From assembly GCA_010093485.1 (NCBI GenBank), contig MU001502.1, forward strand, positions 1,322,057-1,386,056: a stretch of 64,000 bases of DNA. The letters run 5' to 3'. Shown here in pieces: positions 33,045 through 44,228 of this stretch. The notes below the pieces were generated by a model that did no database searches, was not told the DNA's origin, and saw only the letters and a list, made by a program, of their open reading frames with translations. A program made the position numbers and the translations under genes. The DNA comes from Karstenula rhodostoma CBS 690.94. Taxonomy: Eukaryota; Ascomycota; Dothideomycetes; Pleosporales; Didymosphaeriaceae. The number at the start of each line of letters is the position of its first letter. The stretch's first letter is position 1.

Positions 33045-34246
33045 CGGTCGTGTCGGGGTGCGTGAGGATGGCCGCGGGCTGGGACGGCGGGCGGTGTCGA
33101 GGAGCAGCTGGTGTTGCTGTCGCAAGCGGGCGTGGGAGCGCGACTATGGCGGGAAAGCATGCGGTTTTGGGAAAGGAAAGATAAAGGGTCCAGGGGCGCG
33201 GGCGTGCGGGAATGTAGGTAGGGGTCGGGGTCGGGGGTCGAGGTCGGGGGTCGAGGTCGAGGACGGGGACGGGGACGAGGTGTCGGGCTGATGCTTTGGG
33301 CGTCTGGCGTCTGGCGTCTGGCTCCTGGGGCACGACCACGACACACGTAACGACCCCCATGGAAATGTCGTCTCTGTCATCAGCCTTGGGCTGCGCCAAG
33401 CCCCACACGCCTGCAGCCCTTCGTCATCGCCCAAACACCCCAGAGCGGCGCCGTTGCCGTTGCGATGCGCTGCGAGAAACCTTGTTTACAGCTCCGTTTG
33501 CCAATGCCGCTGCTGTGTGTCGCGCGCGTTTTTCCGTTTTTCCGTTCCGTCTTCGTCGGGACGCACGCGCCGATTTGGACAGAGCATGTCGTCATCACAC
33601 TTTTTGATTCCACCACGTATGGCAACAAATCGTGCGGCCTCTATCTAACTAGGCAGCACCCAACTTAGATAATGCACCGTCTCTTGATTTACTGACCTCC
33701 CTCTCCTACTTCTTTACTCAACTACCTCTAATCAATCCTTTGTAGCATCTGCCTAAAACATTCTCTTCCACGGGCCCGAGGTGCTGTTTGATGAGACCTC
33801 TTCCGAATAACGTTCCAGTGAAACAAAGGGGCTTTCACAATGGACAGATATTATGGGTTCTTATGTTTACAATCTTACATCCCCATCGACTACTTCGGCG
33901 GTCAATGCCAGCAAAGCAGATTTTGTACTAGTCAGATGCGAACAGGTTTACAGACAGTATGCAGTCTCGATGAAATCGCCCCCTTGGCGACGACTACCCG
34001 TTCGATGCCAAGTAGCCTCGATGTCTGCATCGAGTACGGTTTTATGACCTTGATTGGTCGAAATCCATGTGTTGTTTTCTTTTTCCTTTTTCCCATCTTG
34101 AACTGCTATCGAAATCACCAAAGATGCAATCGTGCTTTCGCTGCAGTCACAGTCGACAGTTCCTGACAGGCTCTGGGGCTCTTTCCCATCTCTGGACATA
34201 ATCTCCACGGGCCTTTTAACGCACCATATAAACGAAACGAATCAGC
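33045..34246. other. EFR3 upstream region and gene-poor flank
   Basis: No gene supported. Includes a GGGGTCG-type low-complexity tract (about 33222-33281) and a GTCTGGC triplication (about 33300-33320) upstream of EFR3. Confidence 0.5.
33222..33281. repeat. GGGTCG/GGTCGA low-complexity tract
   Basis: Degenerate tandem G(G)GGTCG and GGTCGAG units upstream of EFR3. They produce long spurious ORFs of Pro/Asp/Arg on the minus strand. Confidence 0.8.
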
Positions 34247-34431
34247 CTACTGAGGTTGCAGCGTAAGTCAGGGACCTTCTGACTATATATAAAAAGGGTT
34301 AAAGCTTAGCTACTATTCTTTATAAAGTATGTATTTAGCTACTATAAGTATAGTAAGTCTTACTAGTATACCTATCTAAACACCCTCTCCGGCGGACCTA
34401 CTGCCCTGACTTACCGCTGCAACCACAGTAG
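34247..34431. mobile_element. MITE-like element with AT-rich interior
   Basis: Terminal inverted repeats 34247-34273 and 34404-34431 match over about 27 nt with one mismatch and one gap (core GGTTGCAGCG, then TAAGTCAGGG). The 130-nt interior is strongly AT-rich with several TATA and CTACTATA-type tracts, unlike the flanks, as expected if an element was hit by RIP. No ORF. A small non-autonomous DNA transposon is the simplest reading; an ACGAA pair near both ends might be part of a target duplication but is offset by a few bases. Confidence 0.65.
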
Positions 34432-34912
34432 ACGAAGCCACAACAGGCAAGAGTGCGCTTTTGTGTGCCTTTCTGTTTGCAGCTAAAATGTCTACGTCAT
34501 AGAAGGCATTGCGCACCTGTTCGCAATGGTGGAAACTGCGGATAAATCCCGGGTGGCACGGTGGTGTATCTAGGGCTAAAAGAGGCAATGGCATCGCTTT
34601 CTGCGCACTTCTTATTCCAATTACGCATTAATCGAGCAACACTGCCGAGATATTGGAGACGATAACATTCGCCTGGGGTTGTTCCATTTGGACCCCCTTG
34701 AGGAGACAGCACGGGCCTATGCTTGATTTACGTGCAACGCTTGAGGAACCTCGGTGTCGTCTCCCCGCCGGCGGCCGGATGCCTTACATGCAGGTTGATT
34801 TTCTTGCAGCCCATGTGGTTTCTTGGCGAACCAAATGATATTTTCGATATGTATATGCTGTTCTAGATCTGTTCCATCATGTCCCATAAACGTTATTCAA
34901 CTCTGCTTTAAA
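34432..34912. other. Intergenic, nothing recognised
   Basis: Between the MITE-like element and the small Cys-rich ORF. No motif or repeat was seen. Confidence 0.4.
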
Positions 34913-35146
34913 ATGTGCGATATCAGAGTCAAAACATATGCGAATTGTCGCCGAAATCCTCAGCACAACAACAGGCACGAATACCTCCGATGTGCGGCGG
35001 CAAACGCCCGTCCTGATCGTTCAATTTGTGTGCCTGCAAGTGGGCAACAGCGAGATCTGCCACTAAGCCTCGATGTTCGCGACGCAAACTTGCCCGGAGA
35101 TTGCCCTGTATGCCATGCAGAAACCCCAGGCAATTCATCAGATTAA
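34913..35146 (+). CDS. Small Cys-rich protein, 77 aa
   Basis: Opens at ATG 34913 (MCDIRVKTYANCRR) and ends in DCPVCHAETPG. Six Cys are present, with a closing CxxC-type pair, resembling short fungal proteins that carry paired Cys near each end and may bind zinc. There is no signal peptide. An antisense frame of 204 codons covers the same stretch (34929-35543, minus) but ends in Arg/His/Cys-rich sequence, which is what the antisense of a Cys-rich ORF gives. Function unknown; it could still be chance. Confidence 0.4.
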   Translation: MCDIRVKTYANCRRNPQHNNRHEYLRCAAANARPDRSICVPASGQQRDLPLSLDVRDANLPGDCPVCHAETPGNSSD

Positions 35147-36911
35147 AGACGGTCAGTGCCCCAGTAGAGATTTCGACAACGTGCCTTAGCCAGCTTACAC
35201 GCATTGTCTTCGAGCTTTCGAAAGACGCTGACATATTATTAATATATAGATATAGATATAGTATTATGTTCCGTGGAATTACATACAAATCAGTCTTTTT
35301 TTCGACAAAGAGAACCTCATATGGAATTGCATCAAGGTCAACGGTGGGGTTCTCAACGTGATGAAGATCGAGGACGGTATGCATTTTAGAGGATTGGTTG
35401 GGGGGTATTGAATGGATAAAAAAATGCTTGATTTGTTCAGACTGGGTTGATGCGAGATATTGCTTGACGATAGCTGCCTCATCGCGCTCGTATCTAACAT
35501 GAAATCGAAGAACAGCCCGTCTCGGGTTATTTGTGGTTGCCATTGCAACAAAGTGATGGTAGGTTTCTGGCGTTACGATCAGGTAATGAGTTTATATTCT
35601 TTAGCTAGATCCTCATTCTTGGCAACATTAGGCGAAATGTAACACGTTAGCGTGTACATGCCCCCTGTAATAAACGGGCAGCATTCCTTGGCACTAGGCT
35701 TTCACACGATTATTAAATCATTACGTTTTCCAAGGCAGTGCTAAAACAAAAAGCGACACAGCTCTATCGAATTCGAAGACTCCTTCAAAATAGAGGCATT
35801 CATGGTAGGTAGAGGCGTTGTCATTTGACAGGTCTCTTGTTGTGCCGGCATTAGCGCAGACCAGCCTTCTGCGCCTCCATCGCCTTCTTCTCATCAATAA
35901 CTCTAGGTCCGCGAAGTCGTCCAGAACACCCCAGTCCAAATCGATAAAAGATGGATTGAGCAATGTTCACAATTCTTCCAATTCTATGTGGAAAGATGTG
36001 AGTTGGATGTCGGCTTCGTAGACGACCCGCGCAAGAGCAAATTTGTTCCCCTCACCCATGCCTTCGCATCCTCGCGACCAACCACCCAAAGCCCTAAGCA
36101 TGGGCTTTCAAGACTTCACTTCTATTATTTTCCTCAGAGGACTCTTGCGTGCTTGGAGATTTGGATCAAGTGTGAGTGTGGATTGAAGTACACTATACAA
36201 TAACATAACACTACTTTGTAGTTCGAGTTAACAATCAGAAAACCATACAATAACAGAAACGATCAGAACAACTGCGCCATCTTCATACCCTTCTCTACTC
36301 ATACCTCAGGTATCGTAGAGTCAAGTAATAACAGTCGAGCTGATAGTAAGCGATCTAACCAGAAGACAGTAAAGATTGTAAAAGTGCGGTAAAGGGATGA
36401 TGTAGTCGTGTTGGTAGCTACACAATCCGGTAATTGAAAAACTCCACAGCATCACAGAACACCTCTAGCAGCGCCCTCACGCCCCATCGAGCTAGCCCGA
36501 GCCTCGGGAATAAGCACCTCTGCAGCAGTCGGAGTGTTACTACCTCTGGCTAGCGTAAGGTGGAAGTGACATTCCAGTAGGCTACCAACACCCGGCTGGC
36601 AAGTCCAGCGCGTCGAAAAAACGTCAGATACTCGCAAGAGAAGCAATGTGGAGTGGCGAAAAGCTGTGCCGGTAAGCCATGTTGTGGTGCTTTGGGGGCG
36701 GAATAGAGGAGCTAGCGAAGCAGTTGCCCTTGTTGGAGAGCCGACGACCTGTATAGCAGACAAGCGTACGCTTGAATTTACCGGGTAAGGTGGACATGAT
36801 TCGTGGGGGCTTAAGACGTATCCTGCCTTCAAGGCCGTCAATACCGTGACGGGTCGGTTGTCGGCATCAACATCCAGGATTTCTCGCGCATCGTGACGCA
36901 GGAGCTGGTGG
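35147..36911. other. Gene-poor region
   Basis: No supported gene. A short direct repeat TACAATAACA occurs near 36194 and 36246. ORFs at 36452-36931 (minus) lie antisense to the upstream part of the FAD-oxidoreductase remnant. Confidence 0.45.
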
Positions 36912-37492
36912 ATGATGCAGCGGGCTTGCAACGCATCAAGGAATATCTCGTGGACTTGCCCGCGGGGATTCCGTTCATTTGGCAGAACTGTACGTGCTTC
37001 GAAGCCGGATTTGGACGGTGAGGAGCGGAGTGCTGATCAGGAACAGATGTTGGAGGCGTGGCTAGGAACGTTGCGACTGATGCGGTATGTTGACTCGGCG
37101 TGGCCATCTTGAACGTCGCCTTGGACTAACATATACTCTAGACCGCGGTTCACCCAGCCTGGCGCAGGGCCTTTGCCTTCATCGATGTTGTGTACGCATC
37201 TCCCCACCCCCGATGATCTCCGCCGCAATGCCACTGCTGACGTTAACGTAGAGACTTTGGTAGTTGGGAGGGGCCTACCGCGGCACAAAACGCCTCGTTC
37301 ACTGCTCTCGTTGCGAACATGACCGAGGTCTTCGGTCCAGCCGCCTACTACAACGAGGCCTACCATGAGGAGCAATGGCAGAACTCATTTTTCGGAAGCA
37401 ACTACGGGCGTCTTTTGAAGATCAAGAAGAGCGTGGATCCCAAGGGCGTGTTCAGCTGCCGGATGTGTGTTGGTAGTGAGAAAGGTTTCTAG
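36912..37492 (+). pseudogene. C-terminal remnant of a berberine-bridge FAD oxidoreductase
   Basis: Three exons (to 37084, 37142-37191, 37254-37492) splice in phase to read EQMLEAWLGTLRLMRPRF, QPGAGPLPSSMLYFGSWEGP, MTEVFGPAAYYNEAYHEEQW and SNYGRLLKIKKSVDPKGVFSC, then TAG. The last part is the BBE domain that closes berberine-bridge/FAD-linked oxidases (the NYxRLxxIKxxxDPxGvF signature). Splice sites are intact, but the FAD-binding PCMH domain expected upstream (about 350 residues) is not found on either strand; only a short open stretch precedes it. So this is a 5'-deleted gene fragment rather than a complete enzyme. The first coordinate is the first ATG of the open stretch, not a known start. 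Confidence 0.6.
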
Positions 37493-37842
37493 GGGGATGG
37501 GTACGGTGCGGAGCGCTCAAGTGCCGGAGAACTCCAATTTCGGCTTGTGAATAGCTTCCTATGTTACAATGCGCCCAGGGACGCTTAATGTACAGAATGT
37601 ACAGTGTAGAATACACCTCATCCCACAAACGCCGCGCAATAATGCTGTTGGGAAAGGTACTCCCTCTTAGCCACCGCGCGCGGAACGGAAAACAGCACCC
37701 CGCTATGGTTTCTGCGTCCCTGGGGCCTCCTCCGATATCACTATCATCTCCTCTTCTTCTTCTCCTCCTGCCCTAACCCTATATTATGGTGGGTGAGTGT
37801 TCGTATCAGGGTGCCTGCGATTGTTCATAGGGGTGCTCGCGA
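37493..37842. other. Intergenic, convergent 3' flanks
   Basis: 350 nt between the oxidoreductase remnant and the IF3-like stop; a CTCCTCTTC-type pyrimidine tract at about 37750. No gene seen. Confidence 0.5.
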
Positions 37843-39246
37843 TCACTTGTCCCGACGGCTCGACTTCAGAAAGCGTTTCAACCCCTTGTCTACTGGCTTC
37901 CTCGCATCCTTTGTGCGTGGAACATAGTATCTCGCGTCGTTGCCTTCGCCTCCCGCGGTCCACGCTTTCCACAATGCTTTTCTGTCCGCGGGAACATCTT
38001 GGGTAGGATTGGAAGCCCGGCGCGCCTCTTTTCCCGCATCCGCGCCTCCATCCTCTTCCACGAGTCTCTCGCGCGTCGCTTCCTGGACATAATGCAATGC
38101 CGATTTACGAACGCCCTCTTCCATGGGTCTTTCGCGCGTCGCTTCTTGGACAACATTCCGTGCTGTTTTACCAACGTCGGACTTGGAGGAGCCGTCCTCG
38201 TCGCCCCGATTGATGCGCGTAGGTGCAGAGTCTAGAGAATCACGCTGGCCGGACACTCTGGAAGCTAGCGCAGAGCGAGCTCCCCTGGGCAGTTGTTGTA
38301 TTCTTCCTTCCCCGACTCCTTTCAGGACCGCCTTCTGCACGTTCAATACGCGCTTCGTGAAGTTGCTCATTCCGAACTCATCCCGTTTCGTGCCGCGTCC
38401 AAGCACGAATAATACGTGTCTGCCATTCGAGAACGGATCTACGACCCATCGCGTCCCTTCCGGCATGCTTTTGAAGATGAAATCGGGCCGGAGGTGCGGA
38501 AAGTGGCTGTACACGTAGTCGAGAGAGTCCTTCTGGGGGCTATCTGCAAAGCGAACGGCAGCCTTCTTGTCTGTGATGTGGCGTATACATATGTCGAATT
38601 CGACCGGGGATCCAAGTTGAATGAACTGATAAGCCCTGTCAAGCATCTCTCCAAAATGCTTCATCGGCGTATGGAGCTGGATCTTGATCTCGCGCAGACT
38701 GAGCATGTGTGCAATTTCTGTCGCGTTGCCTCTTGCCTTGGTCGCCTTCTTTCCACCGACCTCGGCATGTGCACCTGTGCTGAAGGCGTCAATGATGGAA
38801 TAGTCTCTGTGTTTTTCCGCGGTTTTTCGTTTAACCATTGACTGCTGGTCCGGGGGTGCGTCGATTCGTGGCACCGTGTCGACGAGCCGCAGAATCTTGC
38901 CAGGCCCGATGTAGTCGTCCAAGAGCTGCTGCAACGTGAGGCCTTCTGCAACCGTCTCCCGGACGTTTGCTCCTGCTTCGTTTTCCACGAACTTTACCAA
39001 GTTGATGGTGTGGTCTGACTGGGCGATATTGGGTGGGGAATATTGGCTAAAGGCGAGGATCTTGTGCATGCCGTGTATTGTCGTTGCTCTAGCCGTCTTG
39101 TATAGGTGGAGCGACCGACATTGCGGCGACGACGGGCGAACGAGAGGCGGGCGGCGGGTGAGCCATCGCAGCGACTGCACCGAGATCCGGAGCGGCGGCG
39201 ACAGTAGAGGCACGAATGTCGCTGAGAGGCGCGCGGTCGGCGACAT
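37843..39246 (-). CDS. Probable mitochondrial translation initiation factor IF3-like protein (AIM23-type)
   Basis: Single exon; 467 residues from the ATG at 39246 (an in-frame ATG at 39396 would add 50). The chosen start gives an Arg/Ser-rich, acid-poor leader (LRISVQSLRWLTRRPPLVRPSS) typical of mitochondrial import. The middle has GLTLQQLLDDYIGPGKILRLVD and then REIKIQLHTPMKHFGEMLDRAYQFIQLGSPVEFDI, which has the KEI-x-h / helix / GxxVxh pattern of the IF3 C-terminal domain. The tail is charged, with a 21-residue internal duplication (VQEATRER twice) and a basic end. The role in mitochondrial initiation is inference from that pattern; another mitochondrial RNA-binding protein is possible. Confidence 0.6.
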   Translation of the reverse strand: MSPTARLSATFVPLLSPPLRISVQSLRWLTRRPPLVRPSSPQCRSLHLYKTARATTIHGMHKILAFSQYSPPNIAQSDHTINLVKFVENEAGANVRETVAEGLTLQQLLDDYIGPGKILRLVDTVPRIDAPPDQQSMVKRKTAEKHRDYSIIDAFSTGAHAEVGGKKATKARGNATEIAHMLSLREIKIQLHTPMKHFGEMLDRAYQFIQLGSPVEFDICIRHITDKKAAVRFADSPQKDSLDYVYSHFPHLRPDFIFKSMPEGTRWVVDPFSNGRHVLFVLGRGTKRDEFGMSNFTKRVLNVQKAVLKGVGEGRIQQLPRGARSALASRVSGQRDSLDSAPTRINRGDEDGSSKSDVGKTARNVVQEATRERPMEEGVRKSALHYVQEATRERLVEEDGGADAGKEARRASNPTQDVPADRKALWKAWTAGGEGNDARYYVPRTKDARKPVDKGLKRFLKSSRRDK

Positions 39247-39553
39247 CAATCGGTGTGAGGGGAGGGATCGCGCGGCAAGTACATGCGGTAAGGAAACTTT
39301 GGAGTCGGCGCATCGCATCGGAGCCAGTCTACGAGTAGCGCAGCCGAGCGCGTCCACCTTCAGCCCTGTCGCGTGCGCGCTCAGACCAGCACCCATATCT
39401 TACTCGTACCTTGCATACAAAGTGGCCCGCACCGAAATCCAAACTTCTCGCAAGCATAGTAGTCATGCACCATCGTGCTAGTGTTGTATGTACGCAGGAA
39501 CAGTGAGTTACACGGGAATAGTCCAGCTACTCGGAGAAAACATCTCGTCTCCA
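39247..39553. other. Short intergenic, upstream of IF3-like gene
   Basis: About 300 nt, the IF3-like promoter and the 3' flank of the C2H2 gene. An open frame runs through it only as an extension of the IF3-like ORF. Confidence 0.5.
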
Positions 39554-41416
39554 TCATCGCGTCCACACAGGCGCACTGAATGCCAGCATCGCGTCCTCGC
39601 GCTCCGTGCTCTGCATGCCTGATCCAGGAGGAAACGAAATATCCCAATCGATCCAATCGCTCGTGGGGAAGATGCCGACACCGTTCCACGGATCGACCGG
39701 TGCTGGAGCCCCCGGATCATGCGGGCTTACTGGCTCAGTCTGTGGTGCTGACCTCGTCGGAAGCTGGCCCATACCAGCGTCGAAGCCGGACAGTGCTCGA
39801 GACTGAGGATAAGAAGCGCTGTTGTCCATAGGGTTAGCGATGGCCGAGGGGCGCCGAGACGGCAATGGTGACGATGGCTGCGTGCGAGGCGGCGCGTAGA
39901 AAGACTCCAGGAGATCGCTTTCGCATCTGCGGATAATGCCAGCTACCTGCCGGAGCAGCCGTTGCTCTACGGGTCCGGGCTCGCGTTCAGCTGTGGCAAA
40001 GAGCTCTTGTCGAACGCGCTCGAGGAGTTCGCGGCGGAAACGGCGCGATTCTTCGGTGGGTGAATCGCTGTCGTAGTCTGATCATTGGTAAGCATAGTAC
40101 AGAAACTCGCAATGTGTTTTCAGACATACATGGCGAGGGAATATCGGCGACGGCTACTTCTGGGAAGAGTAGTTGATAAGCATCCCTCCATTTGTCCTCT
40201 TCCAATCTCAACGCTGGAGATCTTTTCTTCAAGCTCTCAAAGGTCCTTCGATCAATTCCTTCAATGGGCTGCGGCGCAGATACTTGACAAGGGTTTCCGC
40301 GTAGATGAACAGCAAAGTCGGCATCCGAGTCGAACATTGTATAGCAACGTGGACAAAAGATGGGCTGTGCATGAGAGCGGTAAAGATGCTCCTTCATTCG
40401 ATGCACAGTGGGCCATCCAGGGCCACCACACGTTCTTTTCTGGCGGTAGCGATGAGGGTCGTGCTTGAAAAATGGGCACGCAAATCGAGGCCCAGTCTCC
40501 GAGTCTTCCGTCGTGGTGGTGACCGATACCCGGCGCCTCTTAGCGTCGTCTTCGTCGGGGTCGTCGGGCGGAAGACCTTCGTCTGAGTTGCGTGCTTTGC
40601 GCTTGCCGCTAGATGCTTGCGAGGAACGGCTGCCACGCGATACATTGGTGCCGCCTTGCGTTCGAGAGGCGTGACCCCCGGCACACTGCATGTAGGCAGC
40701 GTGGCCAAGGTTGACTTCGATCTTCCTAAAAATGAGTTCAATCGTTTTCAGTGTCGCTTTTGAAAGAGTCCCAGGTACGGCAGTGGTGCTATTTTCGTCG
40801 TCACTGTTATCGTCGGGGTTGGAGTACATGTCGCAGCTTCCGGTAGAATCCAACGATACTATTGAAAGATTTCTCTCCTGGGGCCGGTCGTTTGGATGGA
40901 GATTGTCTTTGACCCAAAGCTCGATGTTGTCGTTACGCGAGGACTCTCTCGCTGAGTGTCTGAAACCTGATGTCCAGTAGTCGCAGGTTAGGTCAACTGA
41001 AGTATCAATAGGCGCTGGATTACTCGTGACCTCGATCCTGGGGGTTGAAGCGATTTCCTGGGTGATCTTGTGCTTCTTCGCCTGTACAAGGTTCAGTGGC
41101 GTGGCAGCTAATCGTTTTGTTCTGGAACATGCGATTTCCTTTACATCGAACAGGGCCGAGGAGTCATAGGTGAAGTCAGACGATGTGCGAGGTACTGAGC
41201 GCCGGTGTTAGCGGATGCTTCAAGCCAAATTAAAGACTTACTGTTTGGGCTGACAAAATCAAGCGGCGACAGTGAGAGTTCTGCGTCACTAATGTATCCC
41301 GAGTCCTGAGTCTTGGATGAACTCAGGGAGTCTCGTCGGGGGCATTCTTGCGCAGTTCTGAGCTTCAGTAGCGGCGCAGACCCGTACGAAACTTCGCTGA
41401 AAGCTACAGGCTCCAT
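39554..41416 (-). CDS. C2H2-type zinc-finger-related fungal protein
   Basis: Exons 41416-41242, 41194-40130 and 40077-39554 join in phase to 587 residues. The N-terminal half is Ser/Thr/Asp-rich (KTQDSGYISDAELSLSPL). A basic patch AKRRRVS precedes the conserved core at about residues 296-370: FACPFFKHDP, CGGPGWPTVHRMKEHLYRSHAQPIFCPRC and FAVHLRGNPC. This is a widespread fungal arrangement of non-classical C2H2/CxxC fingers, followed by the WRDAYQL-LFPE and IPSPYYD motifs that normally follow it. A disordered C-terminal region with an acidic/aromatic end (WIDWDISFPP) could activate transcription. Nuclear DNA or protein binding is inferred; targets unknown. Introns of 47 and 52 nt. Confidence 0.88.
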
Positions 41417-42240
41417 TGCGCAAAAGCTCAGATTTTAGGATTCGTCCGTATGTTGCAAGCAAGACACGGTGTGCGTGGCAATAGCGGCCGAAGGTTTGCG
41501 AGCGATGGTCGCGAGCGCAGATGATGATATGTCTGCCTGAAGGATGCCGAATCATGCCTGCAACTGCGCATTCGCGCAAACAGCATGTACGGTCGGCATC
41601 TGGCCAGCTCCGCCGACACCGAAAGGCCAGACGATCGCCACGACATCTCGGGCACAGGGAGCTTAGCTCACGAGGGGCGGGATGGCCTACGGTGGCTGTG
41701 AGAATGCGGGCGGACCAAACTGGTGAGCTGTGCACCACCGCGGGTAACCTCGTGCTAGGACGGATGTGGTAATCGTCCTGCCTACAACGCCTTGTTTATA
41801 TATTGTATATATTGTAGATAATCACTATGAGGTGGGGTGAATCCATAAATTAAGGGGCCAATAAGGTGTTGTGCTTTGCCAATGCGCAGGAACCAAAAAA
41901 GCGGCTAAGGCGCGATCGCCTTGTTTATCATGGCTGCTGAGTGATCGTCGTGCGCTGAGTTGGTGTCTATTATTACTGCGAGGCTGCATATGAGCTGGAA
42001 CACGGCCAGCTTGCGCATTGTTGTGGAACTTGCAACTCTAGGCAAGCATGACAACCGCAGAGGGAAGGCTGGGCCGAGGCAGTCGCCAACGGTGTCACAA
42101 GAAGCCCCCCACGTCGTTGCGCGTGCGATCGAGTAGTGGCCCCTGGAATGTAAGCTACCGAACGAGCTGGGAAAGGGTCAATGTGCGGTTCATAAAAAGC
42201 CAAGAACTGTGAGTGCTTGTTGTACATTTGGACTCTAAGA
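41417..42240. other. Intergenic
   Basis: Upstream of the C2H2 gene and downstream of KRI1. ORFs at 41289-41738 have no motif. An AT-rich TATATTGTATATATTG stretch lies near 41797-41815. No gene recognised. Confidence 0.5.
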
Positions 42241-44228
42241 TTAAGCCTCGACCGCGCTCTTCTTGCCTTTCCTCTTCCTCTTCTTCTTGCGCTCGCCTTC
42301 GTGGACGTTGCCACCCTCTGCCTCTGCTCTCGAGTCTCCATTGCCACCTGCTTCTCCCTCATCGTCCTTGAGTATTGTCTCAAACCCTCCCTTGGGCCCT
42401 TCACCGTCACCAAAAGTCTCCTGCCTCCACTGCCTGAGCCTGGCTTTCTTGCTAAGCAGCTTCTTATCCTTCTTTTTCTTAGCAGGGTCTCGAAATGCAG
42501 CGAGCTTTTTGAGGCCAGCAAACTCGTTGAGCTGCTTGTCGCTGGCAAGGAGGATATCGCGCGGCGTCATGCCGAAGGTGGTAGGTGACGTCTCCCGGTA
42601 ACGGAAGCCCTTTGGTGCTTTGGAGGACGATGCTGCTAGGGCCGTTTCGTATTGCAGGCTGTCATTGACGAGGTTCTCGACGAGGCGACGATCACGGCGT
42701 GCGGCACTCTTCGCATCTGCGCGCTCCTGCTTGCGCTGCTTGGTTGACTTTTTCGATGTCGATGCTTCCTCCTCGTCTTCTTCATCAACGTCCATATCGT
42801 CTGCGCCGCCCTCGGCATCTTCATCGTCAGTTAGAGTAAATTCAGGTTTCTCCTCATCATCGTCCTTGAAATCTGGAATGAGATCCTTGATGTCGATATC
42901 ATCGTCGAACTTGGGTTTCTTGGCCTTGGTTTTCTTCTTGCTTGCTTCATTGTCTTCGTCGTCGCTCTCGGACATAGCATCGTTGTCTTGATAGTATGCG
43001 TCGCCAAAGCGCCTCTGCATCTCCCTGTCCCACTGATCATCCGACCAATCGGCTTCCAGGACGTCTTTCCATTCGTCGATATTAAAGTCCCTGCCCTTGA
43101 GCCCTCCTGTTTGACGAATCTTCTGCACTTTCTGTTCCATTTCATCCATTTTCAGCTTCCGCAGCCGTGCGAGGTCTTCCTCCTTTTCCCTCCTCTCGGC
43201 CTCTCGTTTCGCTCGTGCGGCCTCGCGGGCCTTGGCGCGGCTGCTCTTTCCATCTCGGCGGACTGTGGTCTTCGCAACAGCGTCACGGGCATACGTGACA
43301 AGCTTCTCGTTCGCACCGGTCGTATCTTCAAAATACATGTTGTACGAGTTCTCCCATTCCTCAGCGGCAGCATCCTCTTCGGACTCGTCTGATTCGAGCG
43401 GTTGGAAGCGCCCATCGCCTTTTGGTACCCATGCGCGAGAGGCCATGAAGTTGGAGAGGAAGGTCTCGGGGTCTTTGTCGGCGTTCTCGATATCGGCTAC
43501 GGTAATCTTGGTAGGCTTTTCAGGCGCTGGTGCAGGCTCAGACCTCGATTTCGCGACCAGGAAGTCGTCCTCCTCGTCGTCTTCTTCTGCGGCCTTGAGC
43601 TCCTTGACAAGATCTTGGCGGGCATCCTCCTGCTCCTGTGCGTAGGTTGGCCGCGGGGTGTCCTCCTCGTTGCCCAGATTACCTTCGAGCAAATTCTTGG
43701 TGTGGTATTGCCTCAGCGTCATGGAGGGTCCCTTGTCGGTGGCATCGGTACCACTGGAGGCGCCTCCCTCTTCCGGTCGGAAGAATTTCACGCTCGTGTC
43801 GTAGATGCGCGGATCCTTGGAGCGAAGAGCTGCCAGGGTGGCGGAGATCTCCTGGTCGAGGTCTTCGGTGGCGAGTGCGCCAGCGTCGTCCTCCTCTACG
43901 CCTTCCTGGGAGTCTTCTGACTCCTCGCCCGCATCTCGCAACGCCCTGCCTTTGCCGTACTTTTCCTCCACTAAGAACGGTTAGTGCTTCGTTCCGATGC
44001 ACGCCGGTGTAGTCACATACGCCTGTGCTGCTCCTCGCGCTTCTTGTTGTGTTCGAATCGGCGCGCATAGTCCTCGTTGATCTTGAGCGATGCGCCGCCG
44101 TCCGCTTCGTCGTCGCTGTCGTCCAGCAGCTTCGTCTTCTTCGCAAAGTGGGTTTTGAGAGTTTCGGCGTCTTCGGGGAGCTCGCGCTTCACGCCGTTGG
44201 TCGGCTGCTTGTTCCTGGGTCTGCCCAT
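42241..44228 (-). CDS. KRI1: KRI1-like ribosome biogenesis protein
   Basis: Exon 1 is 44228-44021 and exon 2 is 43970-42241 (50-nt intron), 645 residues. The start MGRPRNKQ, then SLKINEDYARRFEHNKKREEQHRRLEEKYG, is a hallmark of Kri1, as are TLRQYHTKNLLEG, EYARDAV-like TYARDAVAKTTVRR, and the long basic coiled coil ARAKREAERREKEEDLARLRKLKMDEMEQKV with GRDFNIDEWKDVLEADWSDDQWDREMQ. The C-terminal half is acidic, with lysine-rich clusters ending KKKRKRKGKKS, a nucleolar-type signal. In yeast, Kri1 is an essential nucleolar factor acting with Krr1 in 40S subunit assembly. It shares a 341-nt divergent promoter with the LAM-type gene. Confidence 0.95.

Noticed and set aside
33045..33408. N-terminal extension of EFR3 in the long open frame
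   Set aside because: Low-complexity GGGTCG tract; the true exon 1 is in another frame and matches EFR3.
34929..35543. 204-residue minus ORF
   Set aside because: Largely antisense to the Cys-rich small ORF; no recognisable domain. It cannot be fully excluded.
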